Positions 1 through 8,645 are shown, counted from the first letter of the stretch. The stretch: DNA of 64,000 bases from DAOMNN01 sp035443825 (GCA_035443825.1 DAOMNN010000007.1:1-64000); one strand, 5' to 3'. Notes: generated by a model from the sequence alone, not told the origin. Translations and numbers: made by a program.

Positions 1-54
1 GATCTGTCTGTAGAGGGCTTGCGGACGGGGGTTCGATTCCCCCCGGCTCCACCA
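1..54 (+). ncRNA. ssrA: tmRNA (ssrA), 3' end only
   Basis: The window opens inside the tRNA-like 3' domain of a transfer-messenger RNA, which rescues stalled ribosomes by trans-translation. The T-arm core GGTTCGATTCC and the terminal GGCTCCACCA match the usual tmRNA end, and the upstream part does not fold as a normal tRNA D-arm/anticodon arm. The body and tag-peptide reading frame lie left of the window. An intrinsic terminator follows within 7 bases, so no mobile element is integrated at this 3' end. Confidence 0.8.
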
Positions 55-60
55 ATAACA

Positions 61-92
61 AAACCCCAACCGTTCACGGTTGGGGTTTTTCT
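61..92 (+). terminator. Intrinsic terminator of ssrA
   Basis: The strong GC stem CCCCAACCG/CGGTTGGGG has a short TTCA loop and is followed by a run of five T. It sits directly after the tmRNA 3' end. The 127 bases from here to the tRNA hold no convincing gene. Confidence 0.9.
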
Positions 93-219
93 TTGGCGCC
101 GTTGCACGGCACTGCACACCCGCAGAGGAACGATGTGATCGACTTCGCGGACGTGTCGCCCCTCCACCGCACTTGGCATTGGACAGGGAGCAGGCCGTGA
201 CGGACTGCTCCCCATGGTC

Positions 220-295
220 TGGTGCCGCTTATCTGACTCGAACAGATGACCTACCGCTTACGAAGCGGTTGCTCTACCAACTGAGCTAAAGCGGC
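220..295 (-). tRNA. tRNA-Thr (anticodon CGT)
   Basis: Read on the minus strand this is a complete 76-nt tRNA with encoded CCA. The acceptor stem GCCGCTT pairs with AAGCGGC, the D-arm contains AGCTCAGTTGGTAGAGC, and the T-arm contains GTTCGAGTC. The anticodon stem ACCGC/GCGGT encloses loop TTCGTAA, giving anticodon CGT, which reads ACG threonine codons. Confidence 0.95.
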
Positions 296-331
296 GAAGA
301 GGCGCGAATATACCTCAGGCGGCGCGCGGCT

Positions 332-1258
332 TCAAGCATATGAGTCCGATTGCCTTCCGGAGGCATTGAGCCAGTACTCGGTTCGACCGAAGTGGTTCTT
401 GAGGTGGTCGATCAGCAACCGAACCCGCAGCGCCAGATGCTTGCGCTGGGGAAAGACGGCGTGAATTCCCGTCTTCGGGGCAGCGAAGCGGTCGAGAACG
501 GTGACCAGGCGGCCGGCCCTGAGATCGGCATCGACTTCCCAGCGCGATCGCCAGGCAAGCCCATAGCCAGCAATTGCCCAGTCGTGCAGCACGGCACCGT
601 CATTGCACTCCAGACGCCCGCCGACCTTGACCGTGATCGTCTCTCCCGATTCGTCGACCAGGATCCAGCCGCGCTGCTGCCCCAATGACAGACAGTTGAA
701 CGATGCGAGTTCGGCCGGTGTTTGCGGCACCCCGTGACGGGCGATGAATTCCGGACTCGCGACCACGACTCGACGGTTCTCGGCGAGCTGGATGGAGACC
801 AGGCTCGAGTCGGCAAGATCTCCGATCCGGACCGCACAGTCGATGTTCTCGTTGACGAGGTCGACCACGCGATCATTGAGATCGAGCGTGCAACTCACGT
901 CCGGATTCGCACGCAAAAAGTCCTGCAGCAACGGAGCCACGTGAATCCGCCCGAAACCGGCGGGCGCAGACACCCGGATGTGGCCGCTCGCCTTGACCCC
1001 TCCAAGGCTCACGGAATCCTCGGCGCTGGCGAGATCGTTGAGAATGCGTTGGCAGTCCTCGAGGAACGCGGCGCCCTCGAAGGTGAGAGAGATGCTGCGT
1101 GTGGTTCGGACCAGGAGCTTGACCCCGAGGCGCTGCTCGAGCGCGTCGAGGCGCCGACCGATGACGGCAGGCGTCACACCCTCGGCTCGTGCCGCGGCGG
1201 AGAGACTGCCACGCGTCGCGACACTGACGAAACTCTCGATCTGCTTGAAAGCATCCAT
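332..1258 (-). CDS. LysR-family transcriptional regulator
   Basis: A 308-residue protein of normal LysR length. The N-terminal winged helix-turn-helix (about residues 1-60) contains the typical stretch SLSAAARAEGVTPAVIGRRL followed by LEQRLGVKLLVRTTRS. Residues 90-300 form the LysR substrate-binding (co-inducer) domain, with the usual 'G.IRVSAP.GFGR' entry. It is transcribed away from the haloacid dehalogenase gene across a 106-bp AT-rich gap, the classic arrangement for a LysR regulator controlling its divergent neighbour and itself. The effector cannot be read from sequence; a 2-haloacid or its 2-hydroxy product is an inference from the neighbour. The start at 1258 gives a complete DNA-binding domain. 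Confidence 0.9.
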   Translation of the reverse strand: MDAFKQIESFVSVATRGSLSAAARAEGVTPAVIGRRLDALEQRLGVKLLVRTTRSISLTFEGAAFLEDCQRILNDLASAEDSVSLGGVKASGHIRVSAPAGFGRIHVAPLLQDFLRANPDVSCTLDLNDRVVDLVNENIDCAVRIGDLADSSLVSIQLAENRRVVVASPEFIARHGVPQTPAELASFNCLSLGQQRGWILVDESGETITVKVGGRLECNDGAVLHDWAIAGYGLAWRSRWEVDADLRAGRLVTVLDRFAAPKTGIHAVFPQRKHLALRVRLLIDHLKNHFGRTEYWLNASGRQSDSYA

Positions 1259-1364
1259 TACATACTTTTGCTACAAGATAAATTGACTTTTTCTGACATT
1301 CTACGCCATGCGTGTCTGTAATAGACTCATATCAGAACGCTATCAACAGCGACGGACGTCAATC

Positions 1365-2072
1365 ATGAAAAACGCACCACGTATCCGTGCAGTGGCCTTC
1401 GATGCTTTCGGTACGCTGTTCGACGTCTATTCGGTCGGCGCCCTGGCGGAGCAGCTGTTTCCGGGAAAGGGCGAGGCGCTATCGGCGCTGTGGCGTCTCA
1501 AGCAGATCGAATACACCTTTCTGCGCACGCTTTCTGGACGTTACAAGCCCTTTCTGGAGGTGACCGAGGACGGTCTTGTCTTCGCCGCCCACAAGCTCGG
1601 GATCGACATCAGCGCGGCGCAGAGGCGCACGATGATGAATCAGTATGCCTGCCTGTCACCCTTCCCCGAGAATCTCGAGGCGCTGAGAACCCTGCGCTCG
1701 ATCGGTGTGCCGATGGCGGTGCTGTCCAACGGAACTCCGAAGATGCTCGATGTCGCAATAAAGAGTGCGGGCATGTCGGGGCTATTCGATCACGTGCTGT
1801 CGGTCGACGCGGTGCGTCAGTACAAGACGTCCCCTGCGGCCTACCAACTCGGCCCTGATGCCTTTGGCTGTGCGGCGCGCGAAATCCTGTTCGTGTCGTC
1901 CAACGGATGGGATGCCGCCGGTGCAACCTGGTTCGGGTACACGACCTTCTGGATCAACCGCAGCGGCCAACCGCCCGAAATCCTCGATGTCAGCCCCGCA
2001 GCAACGGGGCAACAACTGACCGAAGTCGTCGAATACGCACGCAAGCATTTCAGCAGGGATGGCGCCTCGTGA
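1365..2072 (+). CDS. (S)-2-haloacid dehalogenase, type II (HAD superfamily)
   Basis: Predicted to hydrolyse L-2-haloacids such as chloroacetate to 2-hydroxyacids. The start MKNAPRIR is chosen because the longer frame only adds an unconserved leader overlapping the promoter region. HAD motif I is AFDAFGTLFD, with the nucleophilic Asp near residue 11. The LWRLKQIEYTFLR segment carries the substrate-binding Arg of the family, motif II is LSNGTP, the motif III Lys lies in YKTSPAAYQLG, and FVSSNGWDAAGA gives the S-S-N-x-x-D signature that separates true type II dehalogenases from general HAD phosphatases. The length of 235 residues is typical. It is divergent from a LysR gene and upstream of malate synthase G, so glycolate formed from chloroacetate could enter the C2 pathway as glyoxylate. 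The substrate is inferred. Confidence 0.85.
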   Translation: MKNAPRIRAVAFDAFGTLFDVYSVGALAEQLFPGKGEALSALWRLKQIEYTFLRTLSGRYKPFLEVTEDGLVFAAHKLGIDISAAQRRTMMNQYACLSPFPENLEALRTLRSIGVPMAVLSNGTPKMLDVAIKSAGMSGLFDHVLSVDAVRQYKTSPAAYQLGPDAFGCAAREILFVSSNGWDAAGATWFGYTTFWINRSGQPPEILDVSPAATGQQLTEVVEYARKHFSRDGAS

Positions 2073-2144
2073 GCACGCACCATAAGAGCGGGAAAGCCTC
2101 GTCCCATCATTTCGTGACCCTTGTCTTTCTATGAGCGATCCATC

Positions 2145-4322
2145 ATGAGTACAAGAATCCAATGCAATCAGCTTCAGGTCGATGCGTCTCTGCACGCTTT
2201 CATCGAAACCGAGGCACTGCCGGGCACCGGTATCGACAGCAAGGCGTTCTGGAGCGGTTTCAGTGCCCTGGCCCATGAGCTCGCACCCAAGAATCGTGCC
2301 CTGCTCGCAGAACGGGATCGGCTGCAGGCGGAGCTCGACAAATGGCACGCCGCCAACCCCGGACCGATCCGTGACGGTGCAGCCTATCGCGCATTCCTGG
2401 AGTCCATCGGCTACCTCTTGCCGGCGCCGGCCCGGTTCAGCATCTCCACCAGCGGCGTCGATACAGAAATCAGCCAGCAGGCCGGCCCGCAGCTCGTCGT
2501 CCCGGTGATGAATGCGCGCTACGCGCTGAACGCGGCCAACGCGCGATGGGGAAGTCTCTACGATGCCCTTTACGGAACGGATGCGATCTCGGAGGACGAC
2601 GGCGCCGAGCGCAGCGGGGGCTACAACCCGGTTCGCGGCGCACGGGTCATCGCCTTTGCGCGTGATTTCCTCAATCGTGCCGCACCGCTTGCGCAGGGCG
2701 GGCACGAACAGGCAGGGAGCTACTCCGTGGCCGACGGCAAGCTCGTCGTAACCCTGCAGGACGGCAGCCGCACCGGCCTCGCAATCCCGGCGCAGTTCGT
2801 GGGCTTCCAGGGTCAGGCGGCGAGTCCTTTGGCCGTGCTACTCAGGAACAACGGGCTGCATTTCGAGATCCAGATCGATCGCACGCACCTGATCGGAAAC
2901 ACCGATGCGGCAGGAATCAAGGACGTGCTGATCGAGGCCGCCCTTTCCACCATCATGGACTGCGAGGACTCGGTCGCGGCGGTCGATGCGGAAGACAAGG
3001 TCGTGATCTACCGCAACTGGCTGGGACTGATGAGGGGCGACCTGGTCGACACCTTCGACAAGGCCGGCAAGACGGTGACCCGAACGTTGAATCCGGACCG
3101 TGAATACACTGCGCCCGACGGCTCAACTTTGCGCCTGCACGGCCGTGCGTTGCTGTTCGTGCGCAATGTCGGCCACCTGATGACGAACCCGGCGATCCTG
3201 CTCGAAGACGGGAGCGAGATTCCCGAAGGAATCATGGATGCCGTCCTTACCAGCCTCATCGCGGTTCACGACATGCCGCGCAAGGGCAATTCGCGAACCG
3301 GCAGTGTGTACATCGTCAAACCCAAGATGCACGGCCCGGCGGAGGTCGCGTTTGCCGACGAGTTGTTCGGCCGGGTGGAGCAAGTGCTCGGTCTTGCGGC
3401 CAACACTATCAAGATGGGAATCATGGATGAGGAGCGCCGTACCTCGGTCAATCTGCAGGCCTGCATTCGTGCCGCCGAGGCGCGTACGGCGTTCATCAAC
3501 ACCGGCTTTCTCGATCGCACCGGCGACGAGATGCACAGCGCCATGGCGGCCGGACCGATGCTGCGCAAGGGTGCAATGAAGACCACCGCGTGGATTCAGG
3601 CCTACGAGCGCAGCAATGTCCTCACCGGGCTTGCATGCGGACTTCGCGGCAAGGCGCAGATCGGCAAGGGCATGTGGGCGATGCCCGACCTGATGGCCGA
3701 AATGCTCAAGCAGAAGATCGGCCATCCGCAGGCGGGCGCGAATACGGCGTGGGTGCCCTCGCCTACCGCGGCAGTGCTTCACGCGATGCACTACCATGAC
3801 GTAGACGTTCAGGCAGTGCAGCAGGAATTGGAGAAGATCGACTTCGAGAGCGAACGTGACACCCTGCTCGACGGCCTGCTCACCGTCCCCGTGGCGGCAA
3901 AGGCCGACTGGTCGGCCGAAGAGATCCAGCAGGAACTCGACAACAATGCGCAGGGCATTCTCGGCTATGTGGTGCGCTGGGTGGACCAGGGTGTGGGTTG
4001 TTCCAAGGTGCCGGACATCAACAACATCGGCCTCATGGAGGACCGTGCCACACTGCGCATCTCCAGTCAGCATATCGCCAACTGGCTGCGGCACGGCGTC
4101 ACCAACGCGGCGCAGGTGCTCGAGACGCTGCAGCGCATGGCCGCAGTCGTGGACCGGCAGAACGCCGGGGACCCGGCTTACCGCCCGATGGCGCCGGAGT
4201 TCGACAGGTCCGTCGCATTCCAGGCAGCCAAGGATCTCGTATTCAAAGGGTGCGAACAGCCCAGCGGCTATACGGAGCCGCTGCTTCATCACTGGAGACA
4301 GGTGGCCAAGGCAGCCGGCTGA
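2145..4322 (+). CDS. glcB: Malate synthase G
   Basis: Condenses glyoxylate with acetyl-CoA to malate, using Mg2+; cytosolic. It has 725 residues, matching isoform G (about 720) rather than the shorter isoform A. Key blocks are DCEDSVAAVDAEDK, the glyoxylate-site region LFVRNVGHLMTNPAI, GNSRTGSVYIVKPKMHGP, the metal-site block GIMDEERRTSVNLQACI, and INTGFLDRTGDEMHS with the catalytic Asp region. The start at ATG 2145 (MSTRIQCNQ) is preferred over an upstream in-frame ATG at 2121 that lacks conserved sequence. It lies 72 bp after the dehalogenase and ends in a strong terminator. With isocitrate lyase at 26,239 it completes the glyoxylate shunt, and it could also take glyoxylate derived from glycolate. 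Confidence 0.97.
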   Translation: MSTRIQCNQLQVDASLHAFIETEALPGTGIDSKAFWSGFSALAHELAPKNRALLAERDRLQAELDKWHAANPGPIRDGAAYRAFLESIGYLLPAPARFSISTSGVDTEISQQAGPQLVVPVMNARYALNAANARWGSLYDALYGTDAISEDDGAERSGGYNPVRGARVIAFARDFLNRAAPLAQGGHEQAGSYSVADGKLVVTLQDGSRTGLAIPAQFVGFQGQAASPLAVLLRNNGLHFEIQIDRTHLIGNTDAAGIKDVLIEAALSTIMDCEDSVAAVDAEDKVVIYRNWLGLMRGDLVDTFDKAGKTVTRTLNPDREYTAPDGSTLRLHGRALLFVRNVGHLMTNPAILLEDGSEIPEGIMDAVLTSLIAVHDMPRKGNSRTGSVYIVKPKMHGPAEVAFADELFGRVEQVLGLAANTIKMGIMDEERRTSVNLQACIRAAEARTAFINTGFLDRTGDEMHSAMAAGPMLRKGAMKTTAWIQAYERSNVLTGLACGLRGKAQIGKGMWAMPDLMAEMLKQKIGHPQAGANTAWVPSPTAAVLHAMHYHDVDVQAVQQELEKIDFESERDTLLDGLLTVPVAAKADWSAEEIQQELDNNAQGILGYVVRWVDQGVGCSKVPDINNIGLMEDRATLRISSQHIANWLRHGVTNAAQVLETLQRMAAVVDRQNAGDPAYRPMAPEFDRSVAFQAAKDLVFKGCEQPSGYTEPLLHHWRQVAKAAG

Positions 4323-4359
4323 CCCGATCCGACTGAACTCGCTGGACGACGCGGCGAAC

Positions 4360-4394
4360 AACGGCGCCCCATTGACGGGCGCCGTTGGTTTTTT
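4360..4394 (+). terminator. Intrinsic terminator after glcB
   Basis: A perfect 10-bp stem AACGGCGCCC/GGGCGCCGTT with a short loop, followed by GGTTTTTTT. It separates glcB from the lrgAB pair. Confidence 0.92.
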
Positions 4395-4454
4395 TGGCGT
4401 TCATAATGCTCCGGTGATCCGTCCTTGTCCGGATGGGGATCGGCCCCGGCCCTG

Positions 4455-4474
4455 CCCGGGAACACACCCGGGAG
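4455..4474 (+). promoter_or_regulatory. Hairpin covering the lrgA ribosome-binding site
   Basis: A 6-bp perfect GC stem CCCGGG/CCCGGG with loop AACACA. Its 3' arm overlaps the Shine-Dalgarno GGGAG directly before the start-codon cluster ATGATGATG at 4475-4483. If the mRNA folds this way, initiation would be dampened. Regulation by this hairpin is an inference. Confidence 0.4.
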
Positions 4475-4480
4475 ATGATG

Positions 4481-4837
4481 ATGATCGGTGCCCTTACCCT
4501 GCTGCTCGTGTTCCAGCTCATCGGCGAGATCCTCGTACGCGCCATCGAGCTGCCCGTTCCAGGTCCCGTAGTCGGCATGGGGTTGCTGCTGGTCGCCCTC
4601 GTGATCCGCGGCGGACCCGGCCAGGATTTGCGCAACACCTCCAACGGACTACTGCAACATCTATCACTGCTGTTCGTCCCGGCAGGGGCCGGCGTCATGT
4701 TGCATTTCCGCAGGCTCGCCGATGAATGGCTGCCTCTGATGGTCGCCCTCGCACTGAGCACCGTACTCGCGATCGCGGTGGCGGCATTGGTGCTCAATGC
4801 GCTGACGCGGCATGACCGCGGGAGGAACGGGCAATGA
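4481..4837 (+). CDS. lrgA: LrgA/CidA family membrane protein
   Basis: A small integral membrane protein of 118 residues with four predicted transmembrane stretches (roughly residues 1-20, 24-42, 58-78 and 83-108). It has the family hallmark ELPVPGPVVGMGLL and the later LLFVPAGAGVML. Three consecutive ATGs are possible; the third (4481) is chosen because it lies 6 nt from the GGGAG ribosome-binding site. It overlaps the next gene by ATGA, so LrgA and LrgB are translationally coupled. The family was named for murein hydrolase control in Staphylococcus; later work on LrgAB homologues, including the chloroplast glycolate/glycerate carrier PLGG1, supports small organic-acid transport. Placement next to malate synthase G fits transport of a C2/C3 acid (inference). 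Confidence 0.85.
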   Translation: MIGALTLLLVFQLIGEILVRAIELPVPGPVVGMGLLLVALVIRGGPGQDLRNTSNGLLQHLSLLFVPAGAGVMLHFRRLADEWLPLMVALALSTVLAIAVAALVLNALTRHDRGRNGQ

Positions 4838-5565
4838 ATCCCGACATCGAGGAAGTCTGGGTTTACCTCTCGACCACCCCGCTGCTGGGACTCACCCTCA
4901 CCTTGCTCACGTACCAGGCGGCATGGTGGATCTACCAGCGTGGCAATCAGCATCCACTGCTCAATCCCGTGCTGCTCGCAGTTGTCATGCTGGTGTCCAT
5001 ACTGACGCTGACCGGGACGCATTACGATACCTATTTCGACGGTGCCCAGTTCGTGCACTTCCTGCTTGGCCCCGCCACCGTTGCTCTTGCAATCCCCCTT
5101 TACGCTCAGTGGAAGCGTCTGCGCGCGATGTTGTTTCCCTTGCTGCTCACGCTGGTCATCGGCTCCCTGACCGCAGCCCTATCAGCAGTCGGGGCAGCGG
5201 CTCTTCTGGGCGCCAGTCGCGAATCGATGATGTCCCTGGCGCCGAAGAGCGTCACGACACCGATCGCAATGGGCATTGCCGAAAGCCTGGGCGGATTGCC
5301 CTCGCTGACCGCAGTGCTGGTCATTGCCACCGGGATCCTCGGGGCTGTGGTGGCGCGCTTCGTATTTCAGGCGCTGCGTATCGAAGACCATGCGGTACGC
5401 GGGTTCGCGATCGGGCTGGCATCGCACGGCATCGGGACGGCACGCGCCTTCCAGGTCAGCGAACAGGCAGGCGCATTCGCCGCACTCGCGATGGGTCTGA
5501 ACGCCCTCGTGACGGCCCTCACCCTGCCGTGGATCCTGCCCTGGCTATCTTCAATGCTCCGCTAG
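4834..5565 (+). CDS. lrgB: LrgB/CidB family membrane protein
   Basis: A 243-residue polytopic inner-membrane protein of normal LrgB length. Conserved segments include LGPATVALAIPLY, LAPKSVTTPIAMGIAESLGG and GLASHGIGTARAFQVSEQAGAFAALAMGLN, the signature of the family. It partners with LrgA, with which it shares an ATGA overlap. Its TAG stop codon lies inside the CTAG that forms the left edge of a short inverted-repeat element, so the insertion appears to have occurred exactly at the end of the gene. Substrate unknown; see lrgA. Confidence 0.9.
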   Translation: MNPDIEEVWVYLSTTPLLGLTLTLLTYQAAWWIYQRGNQHPLLNPVLLAVVMLVSILTLTGTHYDTYFDGAQFVHFLLGPATVALAIPLYAQWKRLRAMLFPLLLTLVIGSLTAALSAVGAAALLGASRESMMSLAPKSVTTPIAMGIAESLGGLPSLTAVLVIATGILGAVVARFVFQALRIEDHAVRGFAIGLASHGIGTARAFQVSEQAGAFAALAMGLNALVTALTLPWILPWLSSMLR

Positions 5566-5745
5566 CCCGCATTTCTCACGCCGGCGCGTTGCGAGGGCGT
5601 CGAGACGCCGCTATGGTGCGCCGCACGGACCGAGCGAAGGAGAAGCCGTAACTGACACTACGTCGAACCGGTGCGTGGGAGTACCGCGTGCCACGGCGAG
5701 TGCATCGGCGGCCGCCGTAGTGCAGGTGTGAGAAACGCGGGCTAG
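5562..5745. mobile_element. MITE-like element bounded by CTAG, 184 bp
   Basis: Terminal inverted repeats GCCCGCATTTCTCAC (5565-5579) and GTGAGAAACGCGGGC (5728-5742) match at 14 of 15 positions. Each end is bordered by CTAG, consistent with a 4-bp target duplication of YTAR type. The interior has no transposase frame. It lies between lrgB and the EF-G-like gene. I read it as a non-autonomous element; an unusually long transcription-termination structure is the alternative. Confidence 0.55.
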
Positions 5746-5824
5746 ATGCGCACGTTCGCGCATTGCGCCCACGACGCGAGAGGTGGAAACTGTAGGCAAA
5801 CAACGATAGTGAGAGGGATCAGCC

Positions 5825-7870
5825 ATGACACCGACCTCGGTCCACGACATTCGCAATGTTGTACTGCTCGGCCATACGGGTTGTGGCAAGACCAGTCTGC
5901 TCGAGGCCCTTCTTGCGAAGGCCGGCGAGATCGGCGCACCCGGAAGCGTCGAGAGGGGGAGCACCCTGAGCGACTTTGATCCCCAGGAAAAGGAAATGGG
6001 CCATTCGCTCGCGACGACCGTGGCCCATCTGGAATGGGCGCAGCACTGGATCAACCTGCTCGACACGCCGGGCCTTCCCGATCTTGCCGGACGTGCGCTG
6101 TCGGCACTGCCCGCCGCGGATACGGCAGCCGTCATCGTCAGCGCGCAGTCGGGCATCGAGAGCGGCACGCGGCGCATGATGAAGGCGGCCGCCGACAAGT
6201 GCCGGCTCGTGGTGGTTTCGAAGATCGATGCCAACGGGACGGATTTCGAGGCATTGATGGCTGCCATCTGCGAGGAATTCGGGCGCGAGTGCCTGCCGAT
6301 AAACTTGCCGGCGCCGGGCGGCGAAGCGGTGCTCGACTGTTTTTTTGCGCCCGACTACGAGGCGGCTCCAGTTTTTTCGTCGGTACGCGCGGCACACGAT
6401 GCGATCGTCGATCAGGTCGTCGAGCTTGACGAGGAACTGATGGCAGCCTATCTGGAGCAGGGGGAGTCCCTGGATCCGGAGCAATTGCACGATCCATTCG
6501 AAAAGGCACTGCGTGAAGGACACCTGATACCCGTATGTTTCGTCTCGGCCCGCAATGGCGCAGGCATACGAGAGTTGCTCGACATCCTCGGCCGCCTGAT
6601 GCCGGATCCGACCGAGGGCAATGCCCCGCGCTTTCTCATGGGCGAAGGCAGTCTCGCGAAACCCGTCGAAGTCGTGCCCGACCCTGACCGCCACGTAATC
6701 GCACACGTCTTCGCGATCTCGAACGACCCGTTTCGCGGGAAGCTGAGCACCTTCCGCGTCCACCAGGGCTCGATCACGCCCAACACCCAGCTCTACATCG
6801 GTGACGGACGCAAACCGTTCAAGGTCTCCCATCTGCTCCGTCTTCAGGGCAGGAACCAGGTCGAGACCCCCATCGCGGTCCCCGGGGACATCTGCGCCGT
6901 TGCCCGCATCGACGACACGCATCCGGACGCGGTGCTGCACGACTCGCATGACGAGGACTACTACCACCTCGTCTCCCCCCGCTATCCGCAGCCGGTGTTC
7001 GGCCTCGCATTGATCCCGCAAAAGCACGGGGACGAGCAGAAGATTTCCGAAGCACTTACCAGGCTGCGCGACGAAGATCCTTGCATCGAGATCGGGTTCG
7101 ACGCACAAAGTCGGCAGACCGTGGTGCGCGGCCTGGGTGAGCTCCATCTGCGGATCATTCTCGAACAGCTGCGCACCCGCTGGAATCTCCTGCTCGACAC
7201 TGCACCGCCGGCGGTCCCCTACCGCGAAACCATAGGAGGCACTGCGGAAGCGCGCTACCGTCACAAGAAGCAGAGCGGAGGCGCAGGACAGTTCGGAGAG
7301 GTGGCGTTGCGGGTCGAGGCGCTGCCGCGCGGCGCAGGCGTGGAGCTTGGAAACGAAGTCAAGGGGGGCGCCATTCCGACAAATTTTCTGCCGGCGGTCG
7401 AAAAGGGCGTCAGACAGGCCCTCGCAGAGGGCGCGCTGGCAGGCTTTCCCGTCCAGGACGTTCGCATCGTTCTTGTCGACGGCAAGCATCATGCGGTCGA
7501 CTCCAACGAAGTGTCGTTCGTCAGCGCCGGACGGCAGGCGACGCTCGATGCACTTCTGGCCGCGCGCCCGATCGTGCTCGAACCACTGCTCGAAGTCACC
7601 GCCAACGTCGAAGACCGACACTTCGGGGAAATCAGCGCCGAGTTTTCCTCACGACGCGGCAGGCTGGTGAATACCGAGAACCCGGCAACAGGGCGAACCC
7701 GGATCACGGCGATCGTGCCCATGGCTGAAATGGACGGTTTCGAAGCGCGGCTCAAGGCGATCTGTGCCGGCGAAAGCGAGTTCGTCGTCGACGCTGCCGG
7801 CCATGAACCGGCACCGCACGATGTGCAGCAGCGTCTCGCCAAGGCTTTCACGCACCGGAACACGGAATAG
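5825..7870 (+). CDS. Elongation factor G-like translational GTPase (FusA2 type)
   Basis: A 681-residue translation-factor GTPase, shorter than canonical EF-G (about 700). The G domain comes first: P-loop GHTGCGKT (residues 12-19), switch II DTPGLPD, and G4 as SKID rather than NKxD, which places it with EF-G-like paralogues. EF-G domains II-V follow, including the domain IV entry RHKKQSGGAGQFGEV and domain V ending GRTRITAIVPMAEM. EF-G2-type paralogues have been linked to ribosome recycling or remain uncharacterised. The gene is monocistronic, without ribosomal protein neighbours, unlike fusA in the str operon. Confidence 0.9.
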   Translation: MTPTSVHDIRNVVLLGHTGCGKTSLLEALLAKAGEIGAPGSVERGSTLSDFDPQEKEMGHSLATTVAHLEWAQHWINLLDTPGLPDLAGRALSALPAADTAAVIVSAQSGIESGTRRMMKAAADKCRLVVVSKIDANGTDFEALMAAICEEFGRECLPINLPAPGGEAVLDCFFAPDYEAAPVFSSVRAAHDAIVDQVVELDEELMAAYLEQGESLDPEQLHDPFEKALREGHLIPVCFVSARNGAGIRELLDILGRLMPDPTEGNAPRFLMGEGSLAKPVEVVPDPDRHVIAHVFAISNDPFRGKLSTFRVHQGSITPNTQLYIGDGRKPFKVSHLLRLQGRNQVETPIAVPGDICAVARIDDTHPDAVLHDSHDEDYYHLVSPRYPQPVFGLALIPQKHGDEQKISEALTRLRDEDPCIEIGFDAQSRQTVVRGLGELHLRIILEQLRTRWNLLLDTAPPAVPYRETIGGTAEARYRHKKQSGGAGQFGEVALRVEALPRGAGVELGNEVKGGAIPTNFLPAVEKGVRQALAEGALAGFPVQDVRIVLVDGKHHAVDSNEVSFVSAGRQATLDALLAARPIVLEPLLEVTANVEDRHFGEISAEFSSRRGRLVNTENPATGRTRITAIVPMAEMDGFEARLKAICAGESEFVVDAAGHEPAPHDVQQRLAKAFTHRNTE

Positions 7871-7920
7871 GTACGCGAAGCACGCTCGCCCCGGGCACGC
7901 AAGTGGGATAGCATTCACGC

Positions 7921-8181
7921 ATGAAGCTGACCGCCAGACACCGCGCGTATTGGCGCATGAACCTGCTGCTCACGACCGCCCTGCTTTCCATCTGGTTTAC
8001 GGTCACGTTCGTCACCGCTTACTTCGCGCAGGCACTCGAACAGTACAGCTTTCTTGGCTTTCCGCTGAGCTTCTACATCTTTGCGCAGGGCGCGATCTTT
8101 GTCTTCCTGCTCATCATCGGAATCTATGTGCTGACGATGAGCCGTCTCGATCGGAAATACGGGGTCGCCGAGAAACGCTGA
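7921..8181 (+). CDS. DUF4212-family small membrane protein (symporter small subunit type)
   Basis: An 86-residue protein with two transmembrane helices (about residues 14-35 and 48-72) and the pattern Y.F.GFPLSFYIFAQGAIFVFLLIIGIY, typical of the small subunits that accompany ActP-like sodium:solute symporters. It stands alone on the plus strand, 600 bp from the ActP gene, which has its own similar partner at 10668. The two share the GFPL/GYPLGFW..QG core, so this may be a duplicate that lost its large subunit. The function of the family is not well defined. Confidence 0.75.
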   Translation: MKLTARHRAYWRMNLLLTTALLSIWFTVTFVTAYFAQALEQYSFLGFPLSFYIFAQGAIFVFLLIIGIYVLTMSRLDRKYGVAEKR

Positions 8182-8249
8182 ATCAGATCAATCTTCGCTA
8201 CGATCTCAGACCGACTCGAAGCAATCACCGCCCAGGAAGGACACGCGGA

Positions 8250-8645
8250 CTACTTCCGGCCAAGGTCGGCTGCATCAGCCGTCTTGGTCTTGTTCTTTCC
8301 GACGTATGGGTGGGCATGTCGCCCGAGCGCAAAATCGAGGAAGAACTTGCACCAGATCGTCACTCCGGCAATCGCGCTCCAGGTTTCGTAGGCGAATGCC
8401 CCGATGAGGATACCGAAGATCACCCACACGATCACGACACCGCCGACCAGGTTGATCACGGCGGAATAGGGTGCGAACCTGGCCGGATTCGGCGGCGCTT
8501 CACCACGCTTGAGCGCCACTTCGGAAAAATCACGCCTGACGATGATGCGCCAAGCACGGCGTAACCAGAAAAAGGCGATCGGAAACAAAGCGATAAACAG
8601 GATCCAGGTCAGCACGAGGCTGACGTGAGGGGCCATTGCAGTCAT
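8250..8645 (-). CDS. Uncharacterised membrane protein
   Basis: 131 residues with two or three predicted transmembrane segments (about 9-27, 60-85 and perhaps 88-105). I do not recognise a named family. The cytoplasmic loop carries basic residues (RRAWRIIVRRD). It lies downstream of ActP on the same strand but behind that gene's terminator, so it probably has its own promoter. A role connected with acetate transport would be guesswork. Confidence 0.6.
   Translation of the reverse strand: MTAMAPHVSLVLTWILFIALFPIAFFWLRRAWRIIVRRDFSEVALKRGEAPPNPARFAPYSAVINLVGGVVIVWVIFGILIGAFAYETWSAIAGVTIWCKFFLDFALGRHAHPYVGKNKTKTADAADLGRK

Noticed and set aside
80..289. Short plus-strand frame near the left edge
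   Set aside because: It runs through the antisense of tRNA-Thr and overlaps the ssrA terminator.
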